Assembly: GCA_017442805.1 (NCBI GenBank)
Contig: JAFRZA010000027.1
Location: 1-64,000 of the forward strand
Length of the DNA stretch: 64,000 nt
Direction of reading: 5' to 3'
Origin: Erysipelotrichaceae bacterium
Lineage (GTDB): Bacteria > Bacillota_I > Bacilli_A > Erysipelotrichales > Erysipelotrichaceae
Part shown: positions 35,241 to 42,993 of the stretch, piece by piece
Layout: each line of letters starts with the position of its first letter
Position numbering within the stretch: the first letter of the stretch is position 1
Notes under the pieces: model-generated
Told to the model about the DNA's origin: nothing
What the model saw: the letters and a program-made list of their open reading frames with translations, nothing else
Database searches by the model: none
Translations under genes and position numbers: made by a program

Positions 35241-36027
35241 GAACAAATTAACCAAGAAGGATATTACCGATTTAGCAGTATTATCAATTTTCGAACAGTG
35301 CCCGTTCTGCTATGAAAGAATGCAGGCCGGCGGTTACACCGCTACTCTGGCACCGACCCTCAAGAAGATCTACGGTGATCAGACTGAGGAATTAGGCAAT
35401 GCCTTAGGCCGCAACATGACATTCTTCAACACTGAGCCGCACATGGCTACTTTCCAGCAGGGCTTACATGCCGCTCTGGAGGAAGCCGGTGAAGACAGAG
35501 ATGTCATCATGGGCATCCGTGACGCCTTATTCGGACCGTTCGCCGGCTTAGGTGACGCCGTATTCTGGTTCACGCTGTTACCGGTAACGGCTACCATCTG
35601 CTGCTCACTGTGCTCACAGGGCAACGTCCTGGGCCCGATCCTGTTCTTAATCATCTGGTTCTTCCTGGGCATCGTTCCCAGAATCTGGCTCTGCCATCTG
35701 GGCTACAACTTAGGTACCAGCGCCGTTGACGTCATCAGAGAGAACGCTCCGGCCATCGCCAAGGCCGCCGGCATCCTCGGCGTCCTGGTCGTCGGTGCTC
35801 TGATCCCCAGCTACGTCGGCATCGCCTTCAATGAAGAACTCGTTCTGACCGGCGGAGTTGCCGTCCAGGCCATCTTCGACTCAGTCATCCCGAACCTGCT
35901 GCCTCTGGCACTTGTTCTGTTCTTCTACTGGCTGATCAAGAAAAAGAACATCGGTTCGATCCAGCTGATCATCGCTATCCTGATCATCTGCATCGTCGCC
36001 TCATACTTCAATATCTTCGCATATTAA
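35227..36027 (+). CDS. PTS system mannose family IID subunit
   Basis: A 266-residue protein of the AgaD/ManZ family. FEQCPFCYERMQAGGY, LGRNMTFFNTEPHMATFQQGLHAALEE and GPFAGLGDAVFWFTLLPV are diagnostic, followed by membrane helices. The start at 35227 was chosen since GGGAGGT is 7 nt upstream; ATG 35221 is too near. A terminator follows at once, although the IIA gene lies further downstream. Confidence 0.93.
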   Translation: MTVSRNKLTKKDITDLAVLSIFEQCPFCYERMQAGGYTATLAPTLKKIYGDQTEELGNALGRNMTFFNTEPHMATFQQGLHAALEEAGEDRDVIMGIRDALFGPFAGLGDAVFWFTLLPVTATICCSLCSQGNVLGPILFLIIWFFLGIVPRIWLCHLGYNLGTSAVDVIRENAPAIAKAAGILGVLVVGALIPSYVGIAFNEELVLTGGVAVQAIFDSVIPNLLPLALVLFFYWLIKKKNIGSIQLIIAILIICIVASYFNIFAY

Positions 36028-36038
36028 TTTGAGTGCTG

Positions 36039-36070
36039 AAAAAGGCCGCTTTTCCGCGGCCTTTTTCTTT
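36039..36070 (+). terminator. Terminator inside the PTS operon
   Basis: AAAAAGGCCGC (36039-36049) pairs perfectly with GCGGCCTTTTT (36056-36066), followed by CTTTCTT. It separates IIB-IIC-IID from IIA-SIS and may lower expression of the latter. Confidence 0.85.
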
Positions 36071-36090
36071 CTTAGAAAGGGCTAAGTTTT

Positions 36091-36525
36091 ATGATTGGCA
36101 TTATTTTAACCGGACACAATCATTTCGCCAGCGGTGTCGGCAGCTCCATTGAAATGGTCGGCGGACACCAGGATTACTTTGAAAAGGTCGACTTCCCCGA
36201 CGGTTACTCGGAAGAGCAGCTGATCGAAGAACTGCAGAAGGCCATCGACAGACTGGCTGAATGCCAGCAGATCGTCATCTTCTGCGACCTGATGGGCGGC
36301 AGCCCGTTCAAGCAGTCCGCCACCTTAAGCGTGGCCAACCCCAGGCTGCGGGTCGTTTACGGCGTCAACCTGGGCATGATGCTGGAATTCGTGCTGTCCC
36401 GCCAATTCGTCGAAGACCTTGACGAAACGCTGGATACCCTGGTGGAAAGGGGAAGAGAGGCCATCGGCCGCTTCGCCTATCAGGAGTACGAGGCGGATGA
36501 GCCGGAAGACGGCGAAGGCATCTAG
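36091..36525 (+). CDS. PTS system mannose family IIA subunit
   Basis: A 144-residue IIA. MIGIILTGHNHFASGVGSSI contains the phosphorylated H9. IVIFCDLMGGSPFKQSA is the conserved second motif. It accepts phosphate from HPr. AAAGGGC precedes ATG 36091. The SIS gene follows 11 nt later. It is separated from IID by a strong terminator. Confidence 0.92.
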   Translation: MIGIILTGHNHFASGVGSSIEMVGGHQDYFEKVDFPDGYSEEQLIEELQKAIDRLAECQQIVIFCDLMGGSPFKQSATLSVANPRLRVVYGVNLGMMLEFVLSRQFVEDLDETLDTLVERGREAIGRFAYQEYEADEPEDGEGI

Positions 36526-36536
36526 GAGAACAACAA

Positions 36537-37613
36537 ATGACAACAATGCTCGACTGCATCAAGAGAGTAGCTCCCCTCAGTGAGGAGATCCTTAAGAACG
36601 CGCAAATCAACACCGACGCCCTGGTCAGAGAACTGGGCGGCGACATCAATAAGATCAACGAAATAATCATCTGCGGCTCCGGTTCCAGCAACAACGCCGC
36701 CGTTACGGCAGCGCCGTTTGTGGAAAAGGTCAGCGGCCTGCAGGTCCATACCCTGATGGCCAACGTCTTTGCCGGCAAGTCGGTCTACAATCCCGACGCT
36801 CTCTACCTCTTCGTTTCCCAGACCGGCACCTCAACGCTGGTAAGGGAAATGGTGGAGAAAATGAACGAGAAGGGCTGCCATACCGTCGCCATCACCGAAG
36901 ATGAGAAGACTCCGGTCGCTCAGGCGGCCAGGGCCCATGTCGACATGGGCTGCGGCTATGAGGAATACTGGTTCCGCACCATCGGCTACTGCACCAGCGT
37001 GCTGACTCAGATGGTCATCGGCTTACGCGTCGGCCTGGAAAGGGGGACCATCACTTCCGGCCAGTACAATGGCTATCTGGAAGAAGCCCGTAAGGCCATC
37101 GATAACCACCCGGCTGTCGTGGAAAAGGCCGTTAAGTGGTTTGAAGCCAACCGGAAGGATCTGGTGAAGGGCAGAAGCTACATCTTCTACGGCTCCGGTC
37201 CGCTCTACGGCGTGGCTCTGGAAGGCGCCCTGAAGGTGCTGGAGACCGTCGGCCATTACCTGGCGGTCGGCTATGAGGCCGAAGACGGTCTGCACGGACC
37301 GTGCCTGGGCTTCAATGACGAGGACAACATCATCGCTCTCAATGACGGCGTCAATGACGAGTGGATGAGCCACGGCATCGTGGAATTCGGCAAGAAGGAA
37401 CTCTACCAGGCCTACATCTTCGGCGCTCATCCGCTGGACGAAAAGGACCTCAGCTTTGAGGTCAAAGGCGGAGATTTCCGGGCTCTGGAGTTCGCTCCGG
37501 CCGTCGAAGTGCTGGCTTACCTGCTGGCTCTGGAGACCGGTGTGGAAGTCAAGCCGGTGGGCGAATACGTCGATCACGTATCCTCACAGTACTTCGAGAC
37601 CCACCGCGGTTAA
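36537..37613 (+). CDS. SIS-domain sugar isomerase/fructosamine-6-phosphate deglycase-like protein
   Basis: A 358-residue protein with two SIS domains. The first has IICGSGSSNNAAVTAAPFVE and LFVSQTGTSTLVREM. The second has YIFYGSGPLYGVALEGALKVLET and HGPCLGF. This is the GlmS isomerase-domain/FrlB/GfrF layout. With a mannose-family PTS next to it, the locus resembles the Salmonella gfr glucoselysine system, so a fructosamine or amino-sugar phosphate is the likely substrate (inference). GGAG lies 8 nt before ATG 36537, overlapping the IIA stop. Confidence 0.85.
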   Translation: MTTMLDCIKRVAPLSEEILKNAQINTDALVRELGGDINKINEIIICGSGSSNNAAVTAAPFVEKVSGLQVHTLMANVFAGKSVYNPDALYLFVSQTGTSTLVREMVEKMNEKGCHTVAITEDEKTPVAQAARAHVDMGCGYEEYWFRTIGYCTSVLTQMVIGLRVGLERGTITSGQYNGYLEEARKAIDNHPAVVEKAVKWFEANRKDLVKGRSYIFYGSGPLYGVALEGALKVLETVGHYLAVGYEAEDGLHGPCLGFNDEDNIIALNDGVNDEWMSHGIVEFGKKELYQAYIFGAHPLDEKDLSFEVKGGDFRALEFAPAVEVLAYLLALETGVEVKPVGEYVDHVSSQYFETHRG

Positions 37614-37633
37614 CCCGTCAGACAGATCAAGAG

Positions 37634-37664
37634 AAAACAAGATCCGGGAAACCGGATTTTGTTG
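37634..37664. terminator. Terminator between convergent genes
   Basis: AAAACAAGATCCGG and CCGGATTTTGTT form a stem with a GAAA loop, with A and T runs on either side. Confidence 0.8.
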
Positions 37665-37680
37665 TGAATTCAGAAAAGAT

Positions 37681-38805
37681 CTATTCGTGGGGATGGGCAT
37701 TCAGATAATCGGTAAATACGGGAACGAACCTGGTCTTTCTTCCCAGTCCGCCATTTCGGAAGATATAAGCGGTACCGTCAAACTCATCATAGTTTGGAAA
37801 AGCAGACGTGAAGACTTCGCGGGAGAGCTCGTTGGCGCAGATGATGTAGTCGATCTTTTCCCCGTTTTCTCTGATGCCGATGGAAGCGTACATGTAGTCA
37901 ACGTTCCGCGAGGCAAAGGCTTCTTCCATGTCAGCGGCGAGCAGAGAGGACAGCTGACGGGATTTATCCTCGTTAATTGAATTGGCCAGACCAATCCCAA
38001 ACCGGAATCCTCCCGCCTCATATTCCTTGTAGTCGGAGAAGATGATTTCCATAGCCGTCATGCCTTCGTAGGAAAGGCTTTCTTCATGCAGTTTCTGATA
38101 GAAGGCGTCAACGTCGCTGACCTCAGCCAGCTCAGCCAGATTCTTTACGGCCTGACGGTCAGCCTGGGTAGTTGTGCCTCCGGTCAGATAACCGGTGTCC
38201 GAAAGCACGGCACCCAGAAGAAGATGGGCCGTCTGCTGGTCGATGTCCAGCCCGTAGTTGAGATAGTCCAGCCAGATGATGGTGGCGGTAGCACCGATCG
38301 GCCGGGCTTCATAGACGACCTGATGGCCGGTGGAAACGGTGCCGATGCCGTGATGATCCAGAATGCCGACAATGTGAGCATCAGCCATGCCTTCCACCGC
38401 CTGGGAATACTCGCTGTGGTCGACCAGAAAGATGTTAAGCCCGGAAGCGTCGATCAGTTCCTCAGGTATCTGCACACCGGCCTGTTGAAGGATGTAGGCG
38501 GTTTCCCTGTTGATGGCTCCGCTGACAGCCGGCCTGGCATCAAAACCCAGCAGCTTCAGCAGTCTGGCATAGGCGATGGCACTGCAGACGGTGTCGCTGT
38601 CGGGAGAACAGTGGCCAATGACATAGATTGGTCCTTCTTCCACGATCAGCCTTTCCATGCTGGCCCGGTTGAGCTCAGCCAGTTGCTGTTGGGCGGTGGA
38701 AGTATCGGGGACGCTGTTGCGGCCCAGCGCATAACCGCCTGCGGCAGTCAGACACAGGGCCAGGATGATCAGCCAGATGTGATTTCCGTTTGTTTTATCA
38801 TTCAT
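37681..38805 (-). CDS. Membrane-anchored DHH phosphoesterase (family II pyrophosphatase-like)
   Basis: A 374-residue protein. A hydrophobic segment (residues 9-28, HIWLIILALCLTAAGGYALG) anchors the N-terminus. The catalytic part has IGHCSPDSDTVCSAI (H65, D69, D71), FLVDHSEYSQA, GILDHHGIG and GAVLSDTGYLTGG, as in manganese-dependent family II inorganic pyrophosphatases. The usual enzyme is soluble, so the anchor is odd. Orientation is uncertain: it may be extracytoplasmic. ATG 38805 is 8 nt from GGAG. It lies in a minus-strand run with the Nudix-GNAT and DUF218 genes. Confidence 0.8.
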   Translation of the reverse strand: MNDKTNGNHIWLIILALCLTAAGGYALGRNSVPDTSTAQQQLAELNRASMERLIVEEGPIYVIGHCSPDSDTVCSAIAYARLLKLLGFDARPAVSGAINRETAYILQQAGVQIPEELIDASGLNIFLVDHSEYSQAVEGMADAHIVGILDHHGIGTVSTGHQVVYEARPIGATATIIWLDYLNYGLDIDQQTAHLLLGAVLSDTGYLTGGTTTQADRQAVKNLAELAEVSDVDAFYQKLHEESLSYEGMTAMEIIFSDYKEYEAGGFRFGIGLANSINEDKSRQLSSLLAADMEEAFASRNVDYMYASIGIRENGEKIDYIICANELSREVFTSAFPNYDEFDGTAYIFRNGGLGRKTRFVPVFTDYLNAHPHE

Positions 38806-38821
38806 ACTCATTTCTCCACAC

Positions 38822-39751
38822 TTACTTTTCTTCTTCAGGTTTTTGGCGCCGGTAGACCATCAGATCATCGCAGCTGCCGGACAGGCGGAAACCGTTGGTT
38901 TCCGCAATTCTTATTGTTGCCTGCTGCTGTGGCAGGCATTCGATGACAACGCTTTTCCCTTGGGCCAGCGCCATGGCGATCAGCTGCTTGGTCAGCAGGG
39001 AAGCGAGACCCTGATGCCAGTATTCCTTCTTCAGCACCCAGCCGATTTCCATGGCGTCTTCATCATATTCGTGATAAATGACATAGCCGGCAAAGCGATG
39101 GTTTCGATCGTCTACGGCCAGGATTCTGGGGTTTTCCGTCAATCCCTGTTTTCTGAGGAAATCTGCGCTCTTTGCCAGGCTGTAGGGCTCTTCCAGGTAT
39201 TTCATGACTTCTTCATCAGCCAGAAGCGTTTGCAGATCACGGAGGTCAGCTTCACGGAACCTGCGGATGTAAAAGCGCTCGTCGGTGACCAGATGTCTTA
39301 CGCTGCGGTCATTAATGTCAAGCATGCTGCGGAAGAAGGCCGGGAAGATGGTCTGCGGTTCATCCCTGGTTATCCAATGCAGCTGCTCCTTATGTCCGCT
39401 TTCGGAAAAACTGCGGCAGACCGGCTCGAAATCTTCCGGGGTCTTCATGTAGAAGTAAAAGGCCAGCTCGTAATATTCCTTTCCCAGCCGGGAAGGAATG
39501 TCGCCCATGAAGTAGTTTTCCAGGATGAAGCCCAGACGGTCGATTTCCATGTCCGTTCCGGTTTCCTCTCTGACTTCCCTTCTTACCGCTTCTTCGGCGG
39601 TTTCCCCGAACTTGATGCGGCCGCCGACCGAATAGTAATAGCCGGACTGGCTGCTTCGGACCATCAGAAAGCGTTCGCCCTTCATGATGATGGCGCCGAC
39701 CCGGATGTTGATGATTCCCTGTCCGCAGGGTACGCACATGTCAGGATTCAT
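38822..39751 (-). CDS. Nudix hydrolase fused to a GNAT acetyltransferase
   Basis: A 309-residue fusion. The Nudix box is GRIKFGETAEEAVRREVREE (residues 44-63, completed by TG), in a domain of about 150 residues. From residue 160, FYIRRFREADLRDLQTLL to WVLKKEYWHQGLASLLTKQL and ATIRIAETNGFRLSG form a GNAT domain with an acetyl-CoA loop. Each domain alone is common. The joint substrate is unknown. It is 16 nt upstream of the DHH gene and 14 nt behind the DUF218 gene, so all three probably form an operon. Confidence 0.85.
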   Translation of the reverse strand: MNPDMCVPCGQGIINIRVGAIIMKGERFLMVRSSQSGYYYSVGGRIKFGETAEEAVRREVREETGTDMEIDRLGFILENYFMGDIPSRLGKEYYELAFYFYMKTPEDFEPVCRSFSESGHKEQLHWITRDEPQTIFPAFFRSMLDINDRSVRHLVTDERFYIRRFREADLRDLQTLLADEEVMKYLEEPYSLAKSADFLRKQGLTENPRILAVDDRNHRFAGYVIYHEYDEDAMEIGWVLKKEYWHQGLASLLTKQLIAMALAQGKSVVIECLPQQQATIRIAETNGFRLSGSCDDLMVYRRQKPEEEK

Positions 39752-39765
39752 TTGTTTCTCCGCTA

Positions 39766-40794
39766 TCAGCTGTTGAACAGCAGGTAAAGATAAGGACTCA
39801 AAAAGAGAATGTAGCCGACGGCTGTCCAGAACAGCCGGTGCTTTTCACTGTGCACGGCCGCAAACTCCCTGAGCACGGCGCTGGGCCAGTAATACAGGGC
39901 GACTCTGGCACCGATTCCGGTGGCCCGGAACCTCATGTCATGAGCCAGCAGAGCGCAGCGGTAGACATGGTAGTTGCTGGAAACCAGGGCGACGCGCCTG
40001 CTGCCGCCGCGGGATTCGATGATCTGCCGGGAAAAGATCAGGTTTTCCTCGGTGGTTTTGGAACGGTCTTCCAGGATGATGTGATCTTCGGGGATACCCC
40101 TTTCTCTCAGATAGCCGGCGATGGCTTCAGCTTCCGAGATGGTCTCATCGCTGCCCTTTCCACCGGAGCAGATCAGCATGGCCTTATCATGGCCCTTATG
40201 GAAGATGGCGATGGCCTTGTCAATGCGGTTGGACAGCAGTTTGGAGACCCTGTCACCTTTCAATAAGCCACAGCCGTGAATGATGATGTATTCATAGTTC
40301 CAGCGGTGCGGTACCAGTTGGAACCAGATCATGTACATGACGAACAGTAAGATCAGAAAGGAAAAGTAGAAAACGCTCATCCCGACAAAAAGCAGAAAGG
40401 CGTCCATCTTCCGGAAGAATTCAATGCCCAGGGAGTAGTTGAAGATGATGTTGATGATGAAGGCCAGCTCGCCGATCTCAATGCCGATTCCCAATAACAG
40501 GGAGAGCAGATTGGCCAGCGACCTTCCTTCTCTCTTCATCATGACGATGCCGTTTACCACCAGCATCCAGGGTACCAGAAGAAGAACGACCAATACGGCG
40601 ATGAAGGTGATGAAAAAGGCCGCGACCAGATCCTGGGTTATGAAGGTCATGACAAAGAGCGCGCTGAAACCCAGCGCTGCCGTCAGCAGGACGCTGTTGA
40701 ACAGTTTATGAGGGAACAGCCAGCTGAACACCAGCAGAGCTCCCCAGCAGATGATGGCCAGATAGAACAGGCCCATCAGTTCGTCATAATTCAT
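39766..40794 (-). CDS. DUF218/YdcF family membrane protein (SanA/ElyC type)
   Basis: A 342-residue protein. Five or so membrane helices fill residues 1-165. The DUF218 domain follows: YEYIIIHGCGLLKGDRVSKLLSNRIDKAIAIF, AMLICSGGKGSDETISEAEAIAGYL, ILEDRSKTTEENL and RVALVSSNYHVYRC. The family is linked to cell-envelope homeostasis. A final membrane helix ends the protein. It is probably the first gene of the run down to 37681. Confidence 0.88.
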   Translation of the reverse strand: MNYDELMGLFYLAIICWGALLVFSWLFPHKLFNSVLLTAALGFSALFVMTFITQDLVAAFFITFIAVLVVLLLVPWMLVVNGIVMMKREGRSLANLLSLLLGIGIEIGELAFIINIIFNYSLGIEFFRKMDAFLLFVGMSVFYFSFLILLFVMYMIWFQLVPHRWNYEYIIIHGCGLLKGDRVSKLLSNRIDKAIAIFHKGHDKAMLICSGGKGSDETISEAEAIAGYLRERGIPEDHIILEDRSKTTEENLIFSRQIIESRGGSRRVALVSSNYHVYRCALLAHDMRFRATGIGARVALYYWPSAVLREFAAVHSEKHRLFWTAVGYILFLSPYLYLLFNS

Positions 40795-40826
40795 GTGTCT
40801 TACCCCTTGAGCAGTTTGCCTTCATT

Positions 40827-40875
40827 AAAAAAGTGCCGGCCTTTCTCAGATAATTATCCACTAGAAGGCCGGCAC
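40827..40875 (-). terminator. Terminator of the GntR-ABC operon
   Basis: GTGCCGGCCTT (40833-40843) is complementary to AAGGCCGGCAC (40865-40875). On the minus strand TTTTTT follows. Confidence 0.8.
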
Positions 40876-40887
40876 ATTCAATAACCG

Positions 40888-41628
40888 TTATTCGAGATTC
40901 AGTCTTCTGTCTAGAATGTACCAGGTCAGTACCAGGTAGAGAGCCGCCGGGATCAGCGACTGCAGATACCACAGGAACTGATTGTCCAGGAAGTCCAGGT
41001 AGTTGTTGTAGAGGACTTCGGAAACAATCGTTGATCTCAGCACGATCACGGTCAGGATGAAGCCGGCCATGATCAGGGTCTTGTGGCGGTCAAACAGGTG
41101 AGCGACCGCATAGCCGGCGTAGATCAGGCAGATCGAGGCGATCAGTTCAGTCACCATGATGCTCAGCGCGTTCAGGATTCCCAGGATGATGTCCTTGTCG
41201 ATCAGGCCGAAGAAGTCCATGAGTTCGCGGAACATCTGAACCAGTTCGGCTGAAGACGAAGCGATCACGACGATCAGGAAGATGCTGACAAACAGGGCAG
41301 CGCCTTCCGTCACCGACCAGATGACCGCGTTGATCAGCTTGGCCAGAATGTGTGTCGAAGTCCTGACCGGCAGGGCAAAGGACAGATAGCCCTCGTTCTT
41401 CAGTAACCCCTTGTTGAAGCGGCTGGCAATGCAGAAGAGAGTGCCGATGCCTGAGCCGATCATCGTCGTGCTGAGGGCGGTCGACAGCAGGGTGAAGATG
41501 ATGCCGTTATCCAGCCGCATCCGTAATAACAGGGCGAACACGGCGCTCAGCACGATCAGCACCAGGTAGATGGGGACCATGATCTTGGCCACGGCCTTGA
41601 AATCGTATTTTACTAACTTTCCTAACAT
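40888..41628 (-). CDS. ABC transporter permease
   Basis: A 246-residue protein with six membrane segments. It starts MLGKLVKYDFKAVAKIMVPIYLVLIVLSAVFALL, typical of ABC-2 type permeases that pair with YtrB-like ATPases. Its start overlaps the ATPase gene by 7 nt. The substrate is unknown; such cassettes often answer cell-wall or antimicrobial stress. Confidence 0.8.
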   Translation of the reverse strand: MLGKLVKYDFKAVAKIMVPIYLVLIVLSAVFALLLRMRLDNGIIFTLLSTALSTTMIGSGIGTLFCIASRFNKGLLKNEGYLSFALPVRTSTHILAKLINAVIWSVTEGAALFVSIFLIVVIASSSAELVQMFRELMDFFGLIDKDIILGILNALSIMVTELIASICLIYAGYAVAHLFDRHKTLIMAGFILTVIVLRSTIVSEVLYNNYLDFLDNQFLWYLQSLIPAALYLVLTWYILDRRLNLE

Positions 41629-42317
41629 CTGAAGACCTCCCTGAAGTATTCGTCGATACTCTTACCGGTTTCCTCTCTTAATTCGTCGCTGTTTCTGTGC
41701 AGATAGATCTCTCCCTCTTTCAGGAAGATGACTTCATCCAGAACGCTTTCCACGTCGGAGATCAGGTGGGTGCTGATCAGCACGGTAGCCTGTTCATCGT
41801 AGTTGGAGATGATGGTGTTGAGGATGTAGTCGCGGGAAGCCGGATCGACCCCGGCAATGGGCTCGTCAAGCAGATACAGCCTGGCATGTCTGGACATCGT
41901 CAGGATCAGCTGGACCTTGTCCACCGTTCCCTTGGACATCTTCTTGATCGGCATGCCCAGGTCAATGTGCAGGTTGTCAAGCATGCCCAGGGCTCTTTCC
42001 CTGTCGAAGTCGGTGAAGAAATCGCCGTACATTTCCATCAGTTCCTCGCAGTTCATCCAATCGGGCAGAAAACTGCGGTCGGGCAGATAGGAGACCAGCG
42101 CCTTGGTGTTTTCCGAGGGCTCTTCTCCGCAGATCTTAATGGTACCTTCGGTTGGTACCAGCAGTCTTGAGGCCAGCTTGATCAAAGTCGTCTTGCCGGA
42201 ACCGTTGGGTCCGACCAGACCGATGATCCGGCCTTCTTCCAGTTTAAGGTTGATTCTATTCAAGGCTGTCTTTCTTCCGTATTTCTTGGACAGTCCTTCA
42301 CATAACATGGTTTCCAT
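41622..42317 (-). CDS. ABC transporter ATP-binding protein
   Basis: A 231-residue ATPase. Walker A is GLVGPNGSGKTTLIKLA. The signature region is the diverged MSKGTVDKVQLILTM and Walker B is LYLLDEPIAGVDPAS, with a switch histidine in VLISTHLISDVE. It overlaps the GntR gene by 1 nt (TAATG) and the permease by 7 nt, so the three are translationally coupled. Confidence 0.92.
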   Translation of the reverse strand: METMLCEGLSKKYGRKTALNRINLKLEEGRIIGLVGPNGSGKTTLIKLASRLLVPTEGTIKICGEEPSENTKALVSYLPDRSFLPDWMNCEELMEMYGDFFTDFDRERALGMLDNLHIDLGMPIKKMSKGTVDKVQLILTMSRHARLYLLDEPIAGVDPASRDYILNTIISNYDEQATVLISTHLISDVESVLDEVIFLKEGEIYLHRNSDELREETGKSIDEYFREVFRC

Positions 42318-42685
42318 TAACCTTCTTCCTCCTTCCAGTCATTTACCATCTGTCGGATCTGGTCTGGGCTCAGACCGATCCTGCGCATGCGTTCAAACAG
42401 CTCACCGATGTACTGATTGCTGATCTGCTTTCTGAGTTCTTCGATTCCCGAAGCGTCAATGCTCAGAAAGCGTCCGGAAGTCCGTTCGCTCTGAACGAGT
42501 CCTTCCCGCTCCAGCTCGCTGTAAGCCCGCTGCACGGTATTGGGGTTAACGCCATACTGTTCGGCCAGTTCCCTTACCGGCGGCAGCCGGTCATTCTGCC
42601 GGTAGACGCCGGTGATGACCGAAATCTTGAACAGTTCGATCAGCTGCAGGTAGATGGGAACGTTTTCCGAAAATAACCTCGGCAT
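42317..42685 (-). CDS. GntR family transcriptional regulator (YtrA subfamily)
   Basis: A 122-residue regulator. An N-terminal winged helix (VPIYLQLIELFKISVITGVYRQNDRLPPVRELAEQYGVNPNTVQRAYSELEREGLV) is followed by a short helical tail rather than a large ligand domain, as in the YtrA subfamily. It is the first gene of its ABC operon and probably represses it at the repeats at 42709-42732. Confidence 0.92.
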   Translation of the reverse strand: MPRLFSENVPIYLQLIELFKISVITGVYRQNDRLPPVRELAEQYGVNPNTVQRAYSELEREGLVQSERTSGRFLSIDASGIEELRKQISNQYIGELFERMRRIGLSPDQIRQMVNDWKEEEG

Positions 42686-42708
42686 GTGACCACTCCTTTC
42701 ATGTTTGT

Positions 42709-42751
42709 ACTAATACACTAATACAATAATACGAACGATAAGACTTGTCAA
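42709..42751 (-). promoter_or_regulatory. Promoter of the GntR-ABC operon with tandem 8-bp repeats
   Basis: On the minus strand TTGACA (42746-42751) and TATTGT (42723-42728) are 17 nt apart. On the plus strand ACTAATAC, ACTAATAC and AATAATAC repeat in tandem (42709-42732), overlapping the -10 box. They are the likely regulator binding site. Confidence 0.75.
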
Positions 42752-42754
42752 ACA

Positions 42755-42776
42755 AAAAACGCAAATATGCGTTTTT
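42755..42776 (-). terminator. Terminator behind the GNAT pseudogene
   Basis: AAAAACGCA and TGCGTTTTT form a stem with a 4-nt loop. On the minus strand a T run follows. It lies directly next to the -35 box of the GntR operon. Confidence 0.7.
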
Positions 42777-42778
42777 CT

Positions 42779-42993
42779 TTAAAGCGTGATCCAATAGCGC
42801 TGCAGTGGACGGCTGCTGTCGGGTTCGATGACTGTGGACTCGTAGACGCCGCCGTTTTTCTGATCCATTCTTCCGGAGTTTCGCATTTTTTCAGTGAACC
42901 GGCTCCGGCCATTGAATCGCCGGCCTCAAGAAACTCCCGGCGGTATTCCAGAATCTGTTCAGCGTATTCCATTGAAGGTTCTATCAGTTTCAT
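42779..42993 (-). pseudogene. GNAT acetyltransferase remnant with internal deletion and frameshift
   Basis: The first 45 or so codons (MKLIEPSMEYAEQILEYRRE, then GDSM and PEEWI) match the N-terminus of a GNAT acetyltransferase. In the other frame, the last codons read NGGVYESTVIEPDSSRPLQRYWITL-like C-terminal residues (key pattern NGGVYES...LQRYWI, 42779-42853). The two ends are joined with about 100 codons of the middle missing. In the original frame the end is nonsense. It shares ATGA with the upstream gene's stop. Confidence 0.65.

Noticed and set aside
42748..42850. An intact small protein from the GNAT remnant frame
   Set aside because: The residues after EEWIRK in this frame are low-complexity and unlike any GNAT end, while the alternative frame carries the true C-terminus.
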